Of a stretch of 64,000 bases of DNA, positions 25,817 to 34,677 are shown one piece after another. This stretch comes from VAZQ01 sp963771845 (GTDB lineage: Bacteria > Pseudomonadota > Alphaproteobacteria > Rhizobiales > Xanthobacteraceae), in contig CAVYVC010000039.1 in NCBI GenBank assembly GCA_963771845.1, positions 54,834 through 118,833 of the forward strand, read 5' to 3'. A program made the translations under genes and the position numbers. Numbering within the stretch: the stretch's first letter is position 1; the number at the start of each line of letters is the position of its first letter. The notes beneath the pieces were generated by a model, which was not told the DNA's origin, searched no databases, and worked only from the letters and a program-made list of their open reading frames with translations.

Positions 25817-26575
25817 TCAGATGGTCAGTGTGCCGGCCCTCGCGGCGTCGTAACGCTCACCCACCTTCGTCCAGTTCACCGTGTTCCACCACGCCTTCAG
25901 GTAGTCCGGGCGGCGGTTCTGGTACGTGAGATAATAGGCATGTTCCCACACATCATTGCCTATGAGCACGCGCTTGCCCTCCATGAGCGGAGTATCCTGG
26001 TTGGGCCTCGCTTCGAGCGCGAGCTTGCCGTCCTTCGTCACGGTGACGAGCACCCAGCCGGAACCGAACACCCGTGCCCCGGCCGCATTGAAATCGTCCT
26101 GGAATTTTTGCAGCCCGCCCAGATCGCGATCGATCGCTGCGGCGACCTTTCCCGCCGGCTTGCCTCCGTTCGGGCCCATCACTTGCCAGAACATCGTATG
26201 ATTGGCATGGCCGCCGGCGTTGTTCCGCACCACCGCGCGAATGCTCTCGGGCATCTCTCCGAGCTTGGCGAGAATGTCCTGCAACGGCATGGAAGCAATG
26301 TTGGGATAATCCTTCACTGCATTATTGAGGTTGGTGACGTATGCCTGGTGATGGCGGTCGTGATGAATTTCCATCGTCCTGGCGTCGATGTGCGGTTCCA
26401 GCGCATTCGTAGCATACGGGAGGGGGTCGAGCTTGAACGGGCCCGCAGGGGCCGGAGCGGGTGCCGGGGTTGGGGCGGGAGCTGCGTGCCCCTGAAGAAC
26501 TGAAATTCGAGGCAGCAACGACGCGCTGGCCAGCGTCACCGTTCCGACAAAGAGGTTACGACGGGAAATGGACAT
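25817..26575 (-). CDS. Tat-exported Fe/Mn superoxide dismutase
   Basis: A 252-residue superoxide dismutase with an export signal. SRRNLF at residues 4-9 followed by a hydrophobic stretch is a twin-arginine signal, and an Ala/Pro linker (about 31-45) joins it to the enzyme. The metal ligands are present: His71 (EIHHDRHH), His in GGHANHTMFW, and Asp and His in DVWEHAYY. The start at 26575 follows GGAGGA. Most family members are cytoplasmic, so periplasmic detoxification of superoxide is inferred. It lies downstream of the large receptor gene. Confidence 0.92.
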   Translation of the reverse strand: MSISRRNLFVGTVTLASASLLPRISVLQGHAAPAPTPAPAPAPAGPFKLDPLPYATNALEPHIDARTMEIHHDRHHQAYVTNLNNAVKDYPNIASMPLQDILAKLGEMPESIRAVVRNNAGGHANHTMFWQVMGPNGGKPAGKVAAAIDRDLGGLQKFQDDFNAAGARVFGSGWVLVTVTKDGKLALEARPNQDTPLMEGKRVLIGNDVWEHAYYLTYQNRRPDYLKAWWNTVNWTKVGERYDAARAGTLTI

Positions 26576-26691
26576 TGTAGTTCCTCCGCAACTATTCGAA
26601 AGCAGTGCTACGACACATGATAAGACTCTACCCATGGGGTCAACCCAGCGGGCGATCAGCGGCCGATGCAGCACTATAGCCCGGAATTGAA

Positions 26692-26710
26692 ACTTGCGCG
26701 CAGCGCAAGT
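26692..26710. repeat. Short perfect hairpin between the receptor and SOD genes
   Basis: ACTTGCGC and GCGCAAGT form an 8-bp stem with a 3-base loop. No T-run follows on the minus strand, so it could be an mRNA processing or stabilising hairpin rather than a strong terminator. Confidence 0.4.
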
Positions 26711-26741
26711 GACATCCGCGAGCGCATCCTTTTTCGGTCAT

Positions 26742-26822
26742 CGACCTCTATCGCGTTTGTAGTTGACACCGGCGCGCGCGGGATCTGGTCGATGATATGG
26801 GAGTTGAACGTGGCAGTGACGT
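26742..26822 (-). pseudogene. Decayed C-terminal fragment of an Omp25-like repeat
   Basis: The minus strand reads TATFNSHIIDQI and then, one frame over, ARAGVNYK. This matches the last two barrel strands of the repeats in the adjacent receptor (FNSRVTD..VRAGLNYKFD). The single-base shift and the lack of the rest of the domain show it is a remnant of an additional repeat or of a neighbouring barrel gene. Confidence 0.6.
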
Positions 26823-26849
26823 TTATGACGGCCTGAGCACAGCCGAGCC

Positions 26850-29800
26850 TCAATCCCACCGCTGACGATCCGGCGCCCATACCGTCCAATCAAACTTGTA
26901 GTTCACTCCGGCGCGCGCGACCTGATCGGTAACGCGTGAACGGAGCGACAGCACAAGCGGCGTCGAATTGAGCAAGTTGGTCGTCGCGCTCGTGACCGTG
27001 CCGAAGTCGAGATAAAGGTATTCAACCTTGCCCGTCCAGTTGCCGCCCAGGTAAGCCTCGATGCCGCCGCCCGCGGTCCAGCCGGTCTTGGCGGTGTGAT
27101 GTCCAAAAACGGTATTGCCCGGGAGCCCGGTCGGGTTGCCGTTGAGGTCAAAGCCGGGACTAAGCCCGAAGATTGTACCCACAGTCGCGATCTCGCTGAA
27201 GGCCGCGCCACCGGTGGCATAGAGCAGGGCACTGGGCGTAATGCTTACGCCCAGGCGAGAGCGCGCCGTCGCAAACCAATCGAGCTTCGGGCTGTCACCT
27301 AAGAGCACGTTGACCGCGGGGTTTGGTATGACGCCGACGAGCGCGGGGCTGCACATCGCTGCGGGGCATGCCGCACTCAGGCTGGAGCGCTGGGGCGAGT
27401 ACTGCAGATCGAGCTCAACGCCTGCGAGCAATGCGCCGGCCTGCCAATTGTAGCCGGCCTGCGCGCCATAGACTCCTCCTTCGATCCTGGGCGTGCCCTG
27501 CGTGGCAAACAGTGGAGTACCGGCGCCGGCGTCACTGAAGGCAGTATCCACGGTGGAATTGCCGGACGCGTAACCGGCATTGACACCGACATAGAGCCCG
27601 GACCAGCTCCACGGCCTTGCGATCGCCGCCTTGATCGGCCCCTTGGAGACGATCAGACCGGCGGCCACGAGCGGATCGAATTTGTAGTTGAGGCCGAGGC
27701 GAATGATGTCGTCGGTGACGCGATGATTATACGTGAATGTCAGCGGCATTGAGTTGACGAGCAGGTTCGCCGTACCGCCCGATACCTTGCCGAAGTCGAG
27801 GTGCAGGTACTCGACCCGGCCGGTCAGGTTGCCGCCGAGATGACGCTCGATGCCGGCGCCCGCGCTCCAACCCACCTTGTACGTCCATTCGTCGATGGTC
27901 GTTGCCACCGGGCTTACTGTGCTCAGGTTAATTGGGTTGCCGTTCGCATCGAGAATGGGATTGCCCATGTCATCGACGGCGGGCGTGAGGGTGAGACTGG
28001 ACCCGCTCAGCGTGCCGAAGGTCCTGATGTGGCCAAGCGCGAGCCCGCCGGTGACATAGCCGAGCGTATCGGAATCGACCACCGCGCCGAGTTGGCCCCG
28101 CAACGTGCTCGACCATCCCAGCCGCTGGGTGAGCGTTGCGCTGACCGGAGCATTGAAATCGGTGATCGCCGGATTGCAAACGGCGCCGGGGCAGAGGGTT
28201 GTCCGTGTGCCGCCCTGGTTCGAGGCCTGGAAGTCGGCCTCGATGCCGGTGAGCCAAGGACCGGAGACAAAGTTGTGGCCGGCCTGGGCGCCAAAGATTG
28301 CGCCGCGCAGCCTGGAGACCGAAGCGTCGGTCGAGAGCAGCGGATTGCCCGTTGTGGTATCGCTCAACAGCGTATCGGTTTCGGAGCTGCCGCTGCCGTA
28401 CCCGATGTTGAAGCCCGCGTAGAAGCCCGCCCAGGTCCATGGCGCCACGATGGCGTTCTTGGTGATCACGAAGTCTTTCGAGATCGAGAGGGGCCCACCT
28501 GATTCAAATGGATCGAATTTGTAGTTCAGCCCTGCGCGGACAACGTGATCGGTGACGCGGGAGTTGAACTGGGTGGTCAGCGTCGTGATGCCCTGATTGT
28601 TCATCGTCGTCGTCGCCGAGCCGAACTCCATGTAGAGATATTCGACCTTGCCGGTCCAATGGCCGCCAAGGTGAGCTTCCACCCCGCCACCGGCGGTCCA
28701 GCCGGCGTTGATGCTGCGATTGCCGAACGCGCTGACCGCCGGATTGGCATTGGGATCAAAGCCAAAGACGTTGCCCGCGGTAGAAATGTTGGCAACCGCG
28801 ACGCCGCCGGTGCCGTAGATGAGAAGGTCGGGCGTGATGAGTGCGCCAAGGCGCTGGCGCAATGTTCCGAACCAGTCGATTTTCTGATTCTGGTCGAATG
28901 CAGCAACGACCGGTCCATTCGGATTGCAGGTGCCGCCGGGGCAAATGAAGATCGGATTGGCGACCTCGCCCGTCAGCTGCAGATCCGCTTCCACGCCCCA
29001 CAGCCAGTTCCCGGATTGAAAGTTGTATCCGGTCTGCATGCCGAAGACCCGGCCCCTCATTCCGTCGGCGGAGTTGGTGCCGTAGGTGGTCGTGTTGGCG
29101 ATGTCGTTGAAGAAGCCATCGGTGTTGGAGTGGCCCCAGCTGTAGCCGGCATTGATGCCGAGATAGTAGCCATCCCAGGTCCACAGCCACGGGACGACCG
29201 GTCCTTTGACCACGCGGGCCGGCCCGCCGAAGGGCGCGGACGGCTTCACCGGCCGGTACACCGGCGCATCGGCTCCGTTCGGATCGAATTTGTAATTGAG
29301 GCCGAGCCGGACAATGTCGTCCGTGACTTTGGAAGCAAACGCGATGGCTGTCGGCGGCGTGTTCTGGGTATTGGTGCTGCCGACTCCGTAGTCGGTGCCG
29401 AAGCTCATGTGCAGGTATTCGATCTTGCCCGTCACGTTGCCAGCAAGATGCGCCTCGATGCCCCCGCCGACCGCATAGCCCGTCTTTGCGCTGCGGGTAG
29501 TGAAAGTCATCGGAGTGCCGGTTGCATTTCCGGCGGCATCGATCCCGGCAGTGACGCCGCCGATGGCGATGTTGGCGGAATGGCTGATGCCGCCGACGGC
29601 CAACCCACCGGTGCCATAGGCAACGAGGTCCGGTGTGAACGCCACCCCGAGGCGCCCGCGCACCGTTCCGAACCAGTCGAGGTTGTGGCTGTGGTCGACC
29701 GTTATCGGTGTATCGACGGGAAGCCCCGGGTTGCAGACCGCTCCCGGGCACAACGACGATGTAATGTTGCGCTGGGTCGCGAACTGGACGTCGGTTTCGA

Positions 29801-32800
29801 GGCCGGCAACCAAAAGACCAGCCTGCCAATTGTAGCCGGTCTGGACGCCGCCGATGCCGCCCTTGAGCCGGGCGGAGGACGTATCCCCGAACAGGGGCGT
29901 TCCCGTCGATGCATCGCTGTAGAGCGTGCTGGAATTGAAGCTGCCGGTCGCATAACCGACATTGCCGCCGAAATAGAATCCGGTCCAGGTCCACACCGCC
30001 TGGATCGGTCCCTTGTAAACCGGCCGCGCGCGTTCAAGCACGGGCGCAGCCGCCGTTGCCGATGCGGGCACATAGATCACGTACGGGTCGAATTTGTAGT
30101 TGAGCCCCACCCGCACCATGTCCTCCGTTATGCGGGAGTTGAACGCAATGGTGAGGGGCGTCGAGTTTGAGGGGAGCGCTGCGAACGGCACCGACGCGTG
30201 GCCGAGGTCAAGGTGGAGGTATTCGACCTTGCCGGTCCAGTTGCCGCCGAGACGCGCTTCCAGCCCGCCGCCCGCGGTCCAGCCCTCACGCAGCGAGCGG
30301 TTGCTGAACATATTAGCGGCCGGAACGATGTTGCCATTGATATCGATACCGGCTCCGTAAATGGTGCCCTGATGCTCGACCTCGCCGTAGGCAAGGCCGC
30401 CGGTGCCGTAGAGCAGCATGTCCGGCGTAACCGCCACGCCGAGGCGCGCGCGCACCGTCCCGAACCAGTCCAGATTGTGCTCATGCACCACGGGCACCGG
30501 CGCATCGGCGCCCATGAGCGTAATGGCCGGGTTGCAGATTGCCCCTGGGCAGGCGGGCGCATCGGTCGTGCGCTGGTGAGCGAAGACGACGTCGGTCTCG
30601 AGGCCGGCCACCACCATGCCCGTCTGCCAGTTGTAACCGATCTGTGCGCCGCCGGCGCCGCTGAAGTGCTTGAACGACGTGCTGGTGGCGAACAGCGGAT
30701 TGCCGAAACTGTCGCTGTAGAGCGTATCGGTGTTGAGCTTGCCGGTGCTGCGGCCGACGTTGCCGCCCAGGTAGAAGCCGGTCCAGGTCCACACCGCTGC
30801 AACAGCGTCTTTGGAAATTACCGGTGGCGCATGACCGGGGAGATAAACCGGCACATAGGCCGGCGGCGCGGGCGGTGGCTTGTTGGCGCCCGGCCCGAAC
30901 TTCTGCGACAGCCCGAAATAATAGCCGCGACGCGGGCCGTATTGCGGGAGGAACACGCCGATCCCGCCGCCGGTTCTGAGGGCGTAGCTGGTGTCGGTGA
31001 CATTCACCACGTCGAAACGCGCCGTAATCGGGTTCCAGCCGGGAATGTAGAATTCATGCGACATACCGGCATTGACCGACGCGTAGGGCGCAACGTGGTC
31101 GGTATTGAAATCGCCGGCACGAAAGCCACTGCCGTATATCACGTCGGTGGTGAAGCGCGTGCCGTTCCAGAGATAGGAGATGCCACCGGATCCGGTCCAG
31201 ACCTGACTGTGATCGGTGTTGATCCAGTTGTTCTGGATGTAGGCAATCTCGTCCGCGCCGAAGAGATATTGGTTGGTGATGATGTTGGTCGCCCGCTGAA
31301 TGGCCCAGGCCCAGTTCGCATAGGCCCTCAAATTGCCGTTGGTGTAGACGGCCTTGAGCTCGACGCCCGTGTTCTGGCCCTGCGCATAGTTGAAGCCGTT
31401 CAGCACCACCGCCGCGCCGAACTGCCCGTCGTCGAGCAAATCCCTGGTGGTTTTCAGATAAGCATCGATCCCCAGCTCGAGACCAGGCCATACCTTCTGC
31501 ACGACGCCGATGTCATAGACGTTCGCCCGCTCGGGCAGCAGGGGAGAGTAAGGCGGGGGAGCCCCGGGAGCCTGGAGGGTCGTGCAGGTCGGGACGCCGA
31601 CGGAGGCGGGGCAGCTGGTGTACAAGTTGGTATTGCTGGGCGCCGCGATCACCTGCACCGGCGGGGTGAAAGTGCGGGCGTAGCCGGCGTGGAATGTCGT
31701 GCCGTCGAAGGGATTATAGGTCAGGCTTACGCGCGGGCTGAGCTGGTTCGCATTCTGGTATTGCCACATCTGGTCGAACCGCGCCCCGGTATTCAAGGTC
31801 AGCTTGTCCGTGAGCTTCCACTCGTCCTGCAGATAGACGCCGCCCAGCCAGCCGAGGAGCACGCTGGTGTCGATCGCCGGAAACGGGGTATCGGGCAGGA
31901 TTTGCGCGCCCGTGGTTGCGTCGAAGGGCAGCAGCTGCGATGCGCTCGACACGGTCGTCTTCTCCGCGCTGACGAAGAGCCCGGCGCGTACCGTATGCGC
32001 GTCGCTGAGGTGAAACGCGCTGTCGCCCTGGATGCCGTTGACGATGCTGCCACGATAAACGTCCGTGGCCAGGCCGTTGTACATGAGATCGCCGATGCGA
32101 TCCGGCGTGAACCCAATGGCGCTGGTACGCATGAAATAGGCAAGCTGAAGGTCGACGTCAGTGGTGGATTTCTGCAGCGCGAGCACGCCGAACTTGTATG
32201 ATTCGCGTTGAGTTTCGTTGATCTGCGCTGAAGGATAATTGGCGATGCCGAAAGCGGTGAAGGCGTTCGGGGGAGTGCATGTTGTCGGAGCCGGAGCGCC
32301 GGGGTTAGGTGTATTGGCACAATTTAAGTTGTTGGGGATCTGAAACTGGTTGACTGCTGTTCCGCCGATGAAGCTCAGCCGGGTTGTCGGATCGATGATG
32401 GTGGAGATGTAGGCGAAGCTCCTGTCCTGCGTGCTGTGATCGTGCAGCGCGTTCAGGGCGGGAGACGTATTGTTGATGCCGAGGGCGGTCTGCAGATAGC
32501 GGCCGCTGATGAAATACTCGGTGCTGCCTGCCGTGCCGCCGTATTGGATGCTGGAATTGCTGGTGTGCCGGCTGCCCATATAGGTGCCGATCTGCCCGAC
32601 GTTGTCGAGTTTCGCAGTCGTGATGTCGACGATGCCGGACGTGCGCAGCCCGTATTGCGCAGGCAGCGCGCCGGTGATCAGGCTCAAGCTGCCGACCCAG
32701 CTGGAATCCAGGTATTGACCGAATGAGCCGAGGCCGTCGGGCAGGAGAATGCCGTTGATCCGATACGATACGTAGGCGTGCTCATTGCGAACATGCAGGC

Positions 32801-33488
32801 CGCCCTGCGTGTCCGCTTCCTGCGAGACCCCCGGCAACTGCAGCAGCACGTCCCTGACTGTTGCATTGGTGCCTTGCGGCAATGCCTCGATGGCTTCACG
32901 GCTCAGCGTGCTCGGCGCCGTTCCGAGCGGCGCGAAGATGTTGTCGCGCCCTCGATCGAACGTCTGAATCTGAGACTGTATACCGGTGCCCGGAGCAGCT
33001 GGTTGCGCGACAGGCGCTGGCGGAGGCGCCGGCGGCGGCGTCTCCCCGGGCGGCGGTGGCGTCGTGGTCGCGGCCGGCTGGGCAGGCGGCGGGCCTGGTG
33101 GGGGGGGTGGCGGGGTTGGGGGCGGCGTCACCGTCACCGGGGGGACGGGCGTCGTGCCGGGCGGCACAGGCGGGGGGGTCGGCCCCGGTGGGGCAGGAGG
33201 AGGAGTTGGAGTTGGAGTAGGTGTTGGAGTTGGAGTAGGTGTAGGAGTTGGAGTTGGAGTTGGAGTTGGAGTAGGCGTTGCTCCGGGTGACGGCGATGGA
33301 GCGGGTGCAGGCGCCGGCGCGGGAGCTGGTTCGGGTGCGGGTGCTTGTGCTTGCCGAGCGGGGGCGGTTGTCTGCGCCCTCTGCGATTGTCCGTTTTGCG
33401 CCTGCGACGCTGCAATCCCTGCCCAGCAGCTCAGCAACACCAGTGACGAGCTGCTTAGAAGCAGCAGGCGCCTTTTGCGACTCGACAT
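26850..33488 (-). CDS. 2212-residue TonB-dependent receptor with five tandem Omp25-like beta-barrel domains
   Basis: The chain runs: a signal-like N-terminus (LLLLSSSSLVLLSCWAGIA); an Ala/Pro/Thr-rich leader with a long Pro-Thr run (about 45-165); a TonB plug (about 175-300, with VRDVLLQLPGVSQEADTQGG); and a receptor barrel ending YYFGLSQKFG near 875. Five Omp25-like domains of about 250 residues follow, at roughly 896-1150, 1163-1420, 1429-1670, 1681-1945 and 1957-2212. Each begins W-x-W-x-G-[FYL]-Y-x-G-x-N-[VAI]-G and ends R-[VI]-T-D-x-[VIA]-x-R-x-G-[LV]-N-Y-K-F-D. Typical TonB receptors have 650-900 residues. A DUF2946 gene lies upstream and SOD downstream, suggesting a metal substrate, possibly copper, but this is inferred. 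Confidence 0.88.
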   Translation of the reverse strand: MSSRKRRLLLLSSSSLVLLSCWAGIAASQAQNGQSQRAQTTAPARQAQAPAPEPAPAPAPAPAPSPSPGATPTPTPTPTPTPTPTPTPTPTPTPTPPPAPPGPTPPPVPPGTTPVPPVTVTPPPTPPPPPPGPPPAQPAATTTPPPPGETPPPAPPPAPVAQPAAPGTGIQSQIQTFDRGRDNIFAPLGTAPSTLSREAIEALPQGTNATVRDVLLQLPGVSQEADTQGGLHVRNEHAYVSYRINGILLPDGLGSFGQYLDSSWVGSLSLITGALPAQYGLRTSGIVDITTAKLDNVGQIGTYMGSRHTSNSSIQYGGTAGSTEYFISGRYLQTALGINNTSPALNALHDHSTQDRSFAYISTIIDPTTRLSFIGGTAVNQFQIPNNLNCANTPNPGAPAPTTCTPPNAFTAFGIANYPSAQINETQRESYKFGVLALQKSTTDVDLQLAYFMRTSAIGFTPDRIGDLMYNGLATDVYRGSIVNGIQGDSAFHLSDAHTVRAGLFVSAEKTTVSSASQLLPFDATTGAQILPDTPFPAIDTSVLLGWLGGVYLQDEWKLTDKLTLNTGARFDQMWQYQNANQLSPRVSLTYNPFDGTTFHAGYARTFTPPVQVIAAPSNTNLYTSCPASVGVPTCTTLQAPGAPPPYSPLLPERANVYDIGVVQKVWPGLELGIDAYLKTTRDLLDDGQFGAAVVLNGFNYAQGQNTGVELKAVYTNGNLRAYANWAWAIQRATNIITNQYLFGADEIAYIQNNWINTDHSQVWTGSGGISYLWNGTRFTTDVIYGSGFRAGDFNTDHVAPYASVNAGMSHEFYIPGWNPITARFDVVNVTDTSYALRTGGGIGVFLPQYGPRRGYYFGLSQKFGPGANKPPPAPPAYVPVYLPGHAPPVISKDAVAAVWTWTGFYLGGNVGRSTGKLNTDTLYSDSFGNPLFATSTSFKHFSGAGGAQIGYNWQTGMVVAGLETDVVFAHQRTTDAPACPGAICNPAITLMGADAPVPVVHEHNLDWFGTVRARLGVAVTPDMLLYGTGGLAYGEVEHQGTIYGAGIDINGNIVPAANMFSNRSLREGWTAGGGLEARLGGNWTGKVEYLHLDLGHASVPFAALPSNSTPLTIAFNSRITEDMVRVGLNYKFDPYVIYVPASATAAAPVLERARPVYKGPIQAVWTWTGFYFGGNVGYATGSFNSSTLYSDASTGTPLFGDTSSARLKGGIGGVQTGYNWQAGLLVAGLETDVQFATQRNITSSLCPGAVCNPGLPVDTPITVDHSHNLDWFGTVRGRLGVAFTPDLVAYGTGGLAVGGISHSANIAIGGVTAGIDAAGNATGTPMTFTTRSAKTGYAVGGGIEAHLAGNVTGKIEYLHMSFGTDYGVGSTNTQNTPPTAIAFASKVTDDIVRLGLNYKFDPNGADAPVYRPVKPSAPFGGPARVVKGPVVPWLWTWDGYYLGINAGYSWGHSNTDGFFNDIANTTTYGTNSADGMRGRVFGMQTGYNFQSGNWLWGVEADLQLTGEVANPIFICPGGTCNPNGPVVAAFDQNQKIDWFGTLRQRLGALITPDLLIYGTGGVAVANISTAGNVFGFDPNANPAVSAFGNRSINAGWTAGGGVEAHLGGHWTGKVEYLYMEFGSATTTMNNQGITTLTTQFNSRVTDHVVRAGLNYKFDPFESGGPLSISKDFVITKNAIVAPWTWAGFYAGFNIGYGSGSSETDTLLSDTTTGNPLLSTDASVSRLRGAIFGAQAGHNFVSGPWLTGIEADFQASNQGGTRTTLCPGAVCNPAITDFNAPVSATLTQRLGWSSTLRGQLGAVVDSDTLGYVTGGLALGHIRTFGTLSGSSLTLTPAVDDMGNPILDANGNPINLSTVSPVATTIDEWTYKVGWSAGAGIERHLGGNLTGRVEYLHLDFGKVSGGTANLLVNSMPLTFTYNHRVTDDIIRLGLNYKFDPLVAAGLIVSKGPIKAAIARPWSWSGLYVGVNAGYASGNSTVDTAFSDAGAGTPLFATQGTPRIEGGVYGAQAGYNWQAGALLAGVELDLQYSPQRSSLSAACPAAMCSPALVGVIPNPAVNVLLGDSPKLDWFATARSRLGVSITPSALLYATGGAAFSEIATVGTIFGLSPGFDLNGNPTGLPGNTVFGHHTAKTGWTAGGGIEAYLGGNWTGKVEYLYLDFGTVTSATTNLLNSTPLVLSLRSRVTDQVARAGVNYKFDWTVWAPDRQRWD
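33202..33276. repeat. Hexanucleotide repeat encoding a Pro-Thr run
   Basis: On the plus strand GTTGGA and GTAGGT/GTTGGA variants repeat about twelve times. On the coding strand this gives alternating Pro and Thr before the receptor plug. Gain or loss of six-base units would keep the frame and only change linker length. Confidence 0.85.
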
Positions 33489-33578
33489 TTGCGACCCCCA
33501 TTCGTTTTCATGATGAAAACGATCCCCCTGTTCGACTTGATGCGGTCGCGCGCACAGATTGCGCTCGGCGCGACGGGA

Positions 33579-33938
33579 TCAGGCGACGGGAGGCGCGCGG
33601 GCCGCGAAAACAGAAGTACGCTGGGTTGGGGCGTCTACGAGGACAGTGGTGAGGGACTGCGCTCGCCTGTAAGCGACTGGTACCGGCAGAAATGGTATAG
33701 CCGCGGGCACCAGCGCGCCGGCGAGATGAATAATCGCACAGAGCGCGCAATAGCGATCGGCATGATGCGGCGTGTCGCCGCCCGCCGGAGCAGTCGTGCC
33801 CGAGGTCTCGATCTGTGCCGGCGCCTGGCCGGAGAGGTCATCGAGATGCACGTGCCCGAAGGAGAGCGCGAGCTGAAGCGCGAGCGCAAACAACGCAACG
33901 AACGAACTCGATCTCAGACGCGCTCGAAACCAATGCAT
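33579..33938 (-). CDS. DUF2946-family protein upstream of the large receptor
   Basis: A 119-residue protein with an N-terminal hydrophobic helix (FVALFALALQLALSFGHVHL) and a His/Cys segment HHADRYCALCAIIHLAG, the DUF2946 hallmark. It ends 90 bases upstream of the giant receptor start on the same strand, so the two probably form an operon. A second DUF2946 gene sits beyond the receptor next to the copper chaperone. The start at 33938 gives the natural basic N-terminus MHWFRARLR. Confidence 0.78.
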   Translation of the reverse strand: MHWFRARLRSSSFVALFALALQLALSFGHVHLDDLSGQAPAQIETSGTTAPAGGDTPHHADRYCALCAIIHLAGALVPAAIPFLPVPVAYRRAQSLTTVLVDAPTQRTSVFAARAPPVA

Positions 33939-34207
33939 CGTGTTACGCTTCACGCCTGTGCAACAGCGGTCAGAAACCACGCGTCCAAACTTTAGTAATA
34001 ATGTAACATCGCCGCAATCCGCGGTTTTGCGATTCCTCCGCACTGTTGCAGAAAATCACCTATGCGATCGCAGCCCGCCACCCGCCCGGGGTGACGACTC
34101 TAAATTGGCATTGAACAAATGGAGCCAACATGTCCAATAAGTTTAGCCGCATCTTCTTTCACACAAAAGGAAATCGCTAGCTCCGTGCGGTTAAAATCGG
34201 GCGCATC

Positions 34208-34414
34208 ATGCCGCCTGATCAACGCGTGCCGCTCTTCGGCGTGACGTGCCAGCATTGCGCGAGCGTTATCGTCCTTTCTCATGACGAACAACTCGCGACG
34301 GAACTTTCGTTGCCCTGCCCGCACTGCGGCCGCCGTGGGCTCTACGATCACCGAGCGGTCTTTCCCTGCCGCTTGCCGAAGCGAGCCGAAGGACGTTCGC
34401 CGCGCATGCCTTGA
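34208..34414 (+). CDS. Small zinc-ribbon protein
   Basis: A 68-residue protein with two CxxC knuckles (CQHC and CPHCGRRGLY) spaced about 25 residues apart, which should bind zinc. It is of the type often annotated as a hypothetical in Rhizobiales. Divergent from the DUF2946/receptor operon. The function is unknown. Confidence 0.6.
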   Translation: MPPDQRVPLFGVTCQHCASVIVLSHDEQLATELSLPCPHCGRRGLYDHRAVFPCRLPKRAEGRSPRMP

Positions 34415-34608
34415 TTCCAATCAGGTACGCCCCTGCGCGCGCCTATCTTGAAACAGATTTCTCAGGCCGCGCGTCGCGAATCTTGCTCGTTCGTCGCGGA
34501 GAACAGATGCTAAGAGTTGAAGTTGCACCAGGCCGTCTTGGTGCGTCATTTGATATTATTCGCGCTGACCTCGACGTCCGGGACGCCGCACACCTGTCAA
34601 ACAACTGA
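34411..34608 (+). CDS. Possible small hypothetical protein
   Basis: A TTG at 34411 overlapping the zinc-ribbon stop opens a 65-residue frame including ASRILLVRRGEQMLRVEVAPG. Composition is plausible but there is no known family and the start codon is weak. Confidence 0.3.
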   Translation: MIPIRYAPARAYLETDFSGRASRILLVRRGEQMLRVEVAPGRLGASFDIIRADLDVRDAAHLSNN

Positions 34609-34677
34609 GTTACAGTAAAGCATGCGTCACAGCACACGCCCAGTGGAAACGGGCCTGGCGGGGATGGCCACAACGCA

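Noticed and set aside
30198..32201. A 667-codon plus-strand open frame antisense to the giant receptor
   Set aside because: Low-quality composition and full overlap with clear receptor and Omp25 repeat sequence; the same applies to the 541-codon frame at 28545-30170.
33180..33300. Possible CRISPR-like array
   Set aside because: The repeats are continuous six-base units inside a coding frame, with no spacers and no cas genes in the window.
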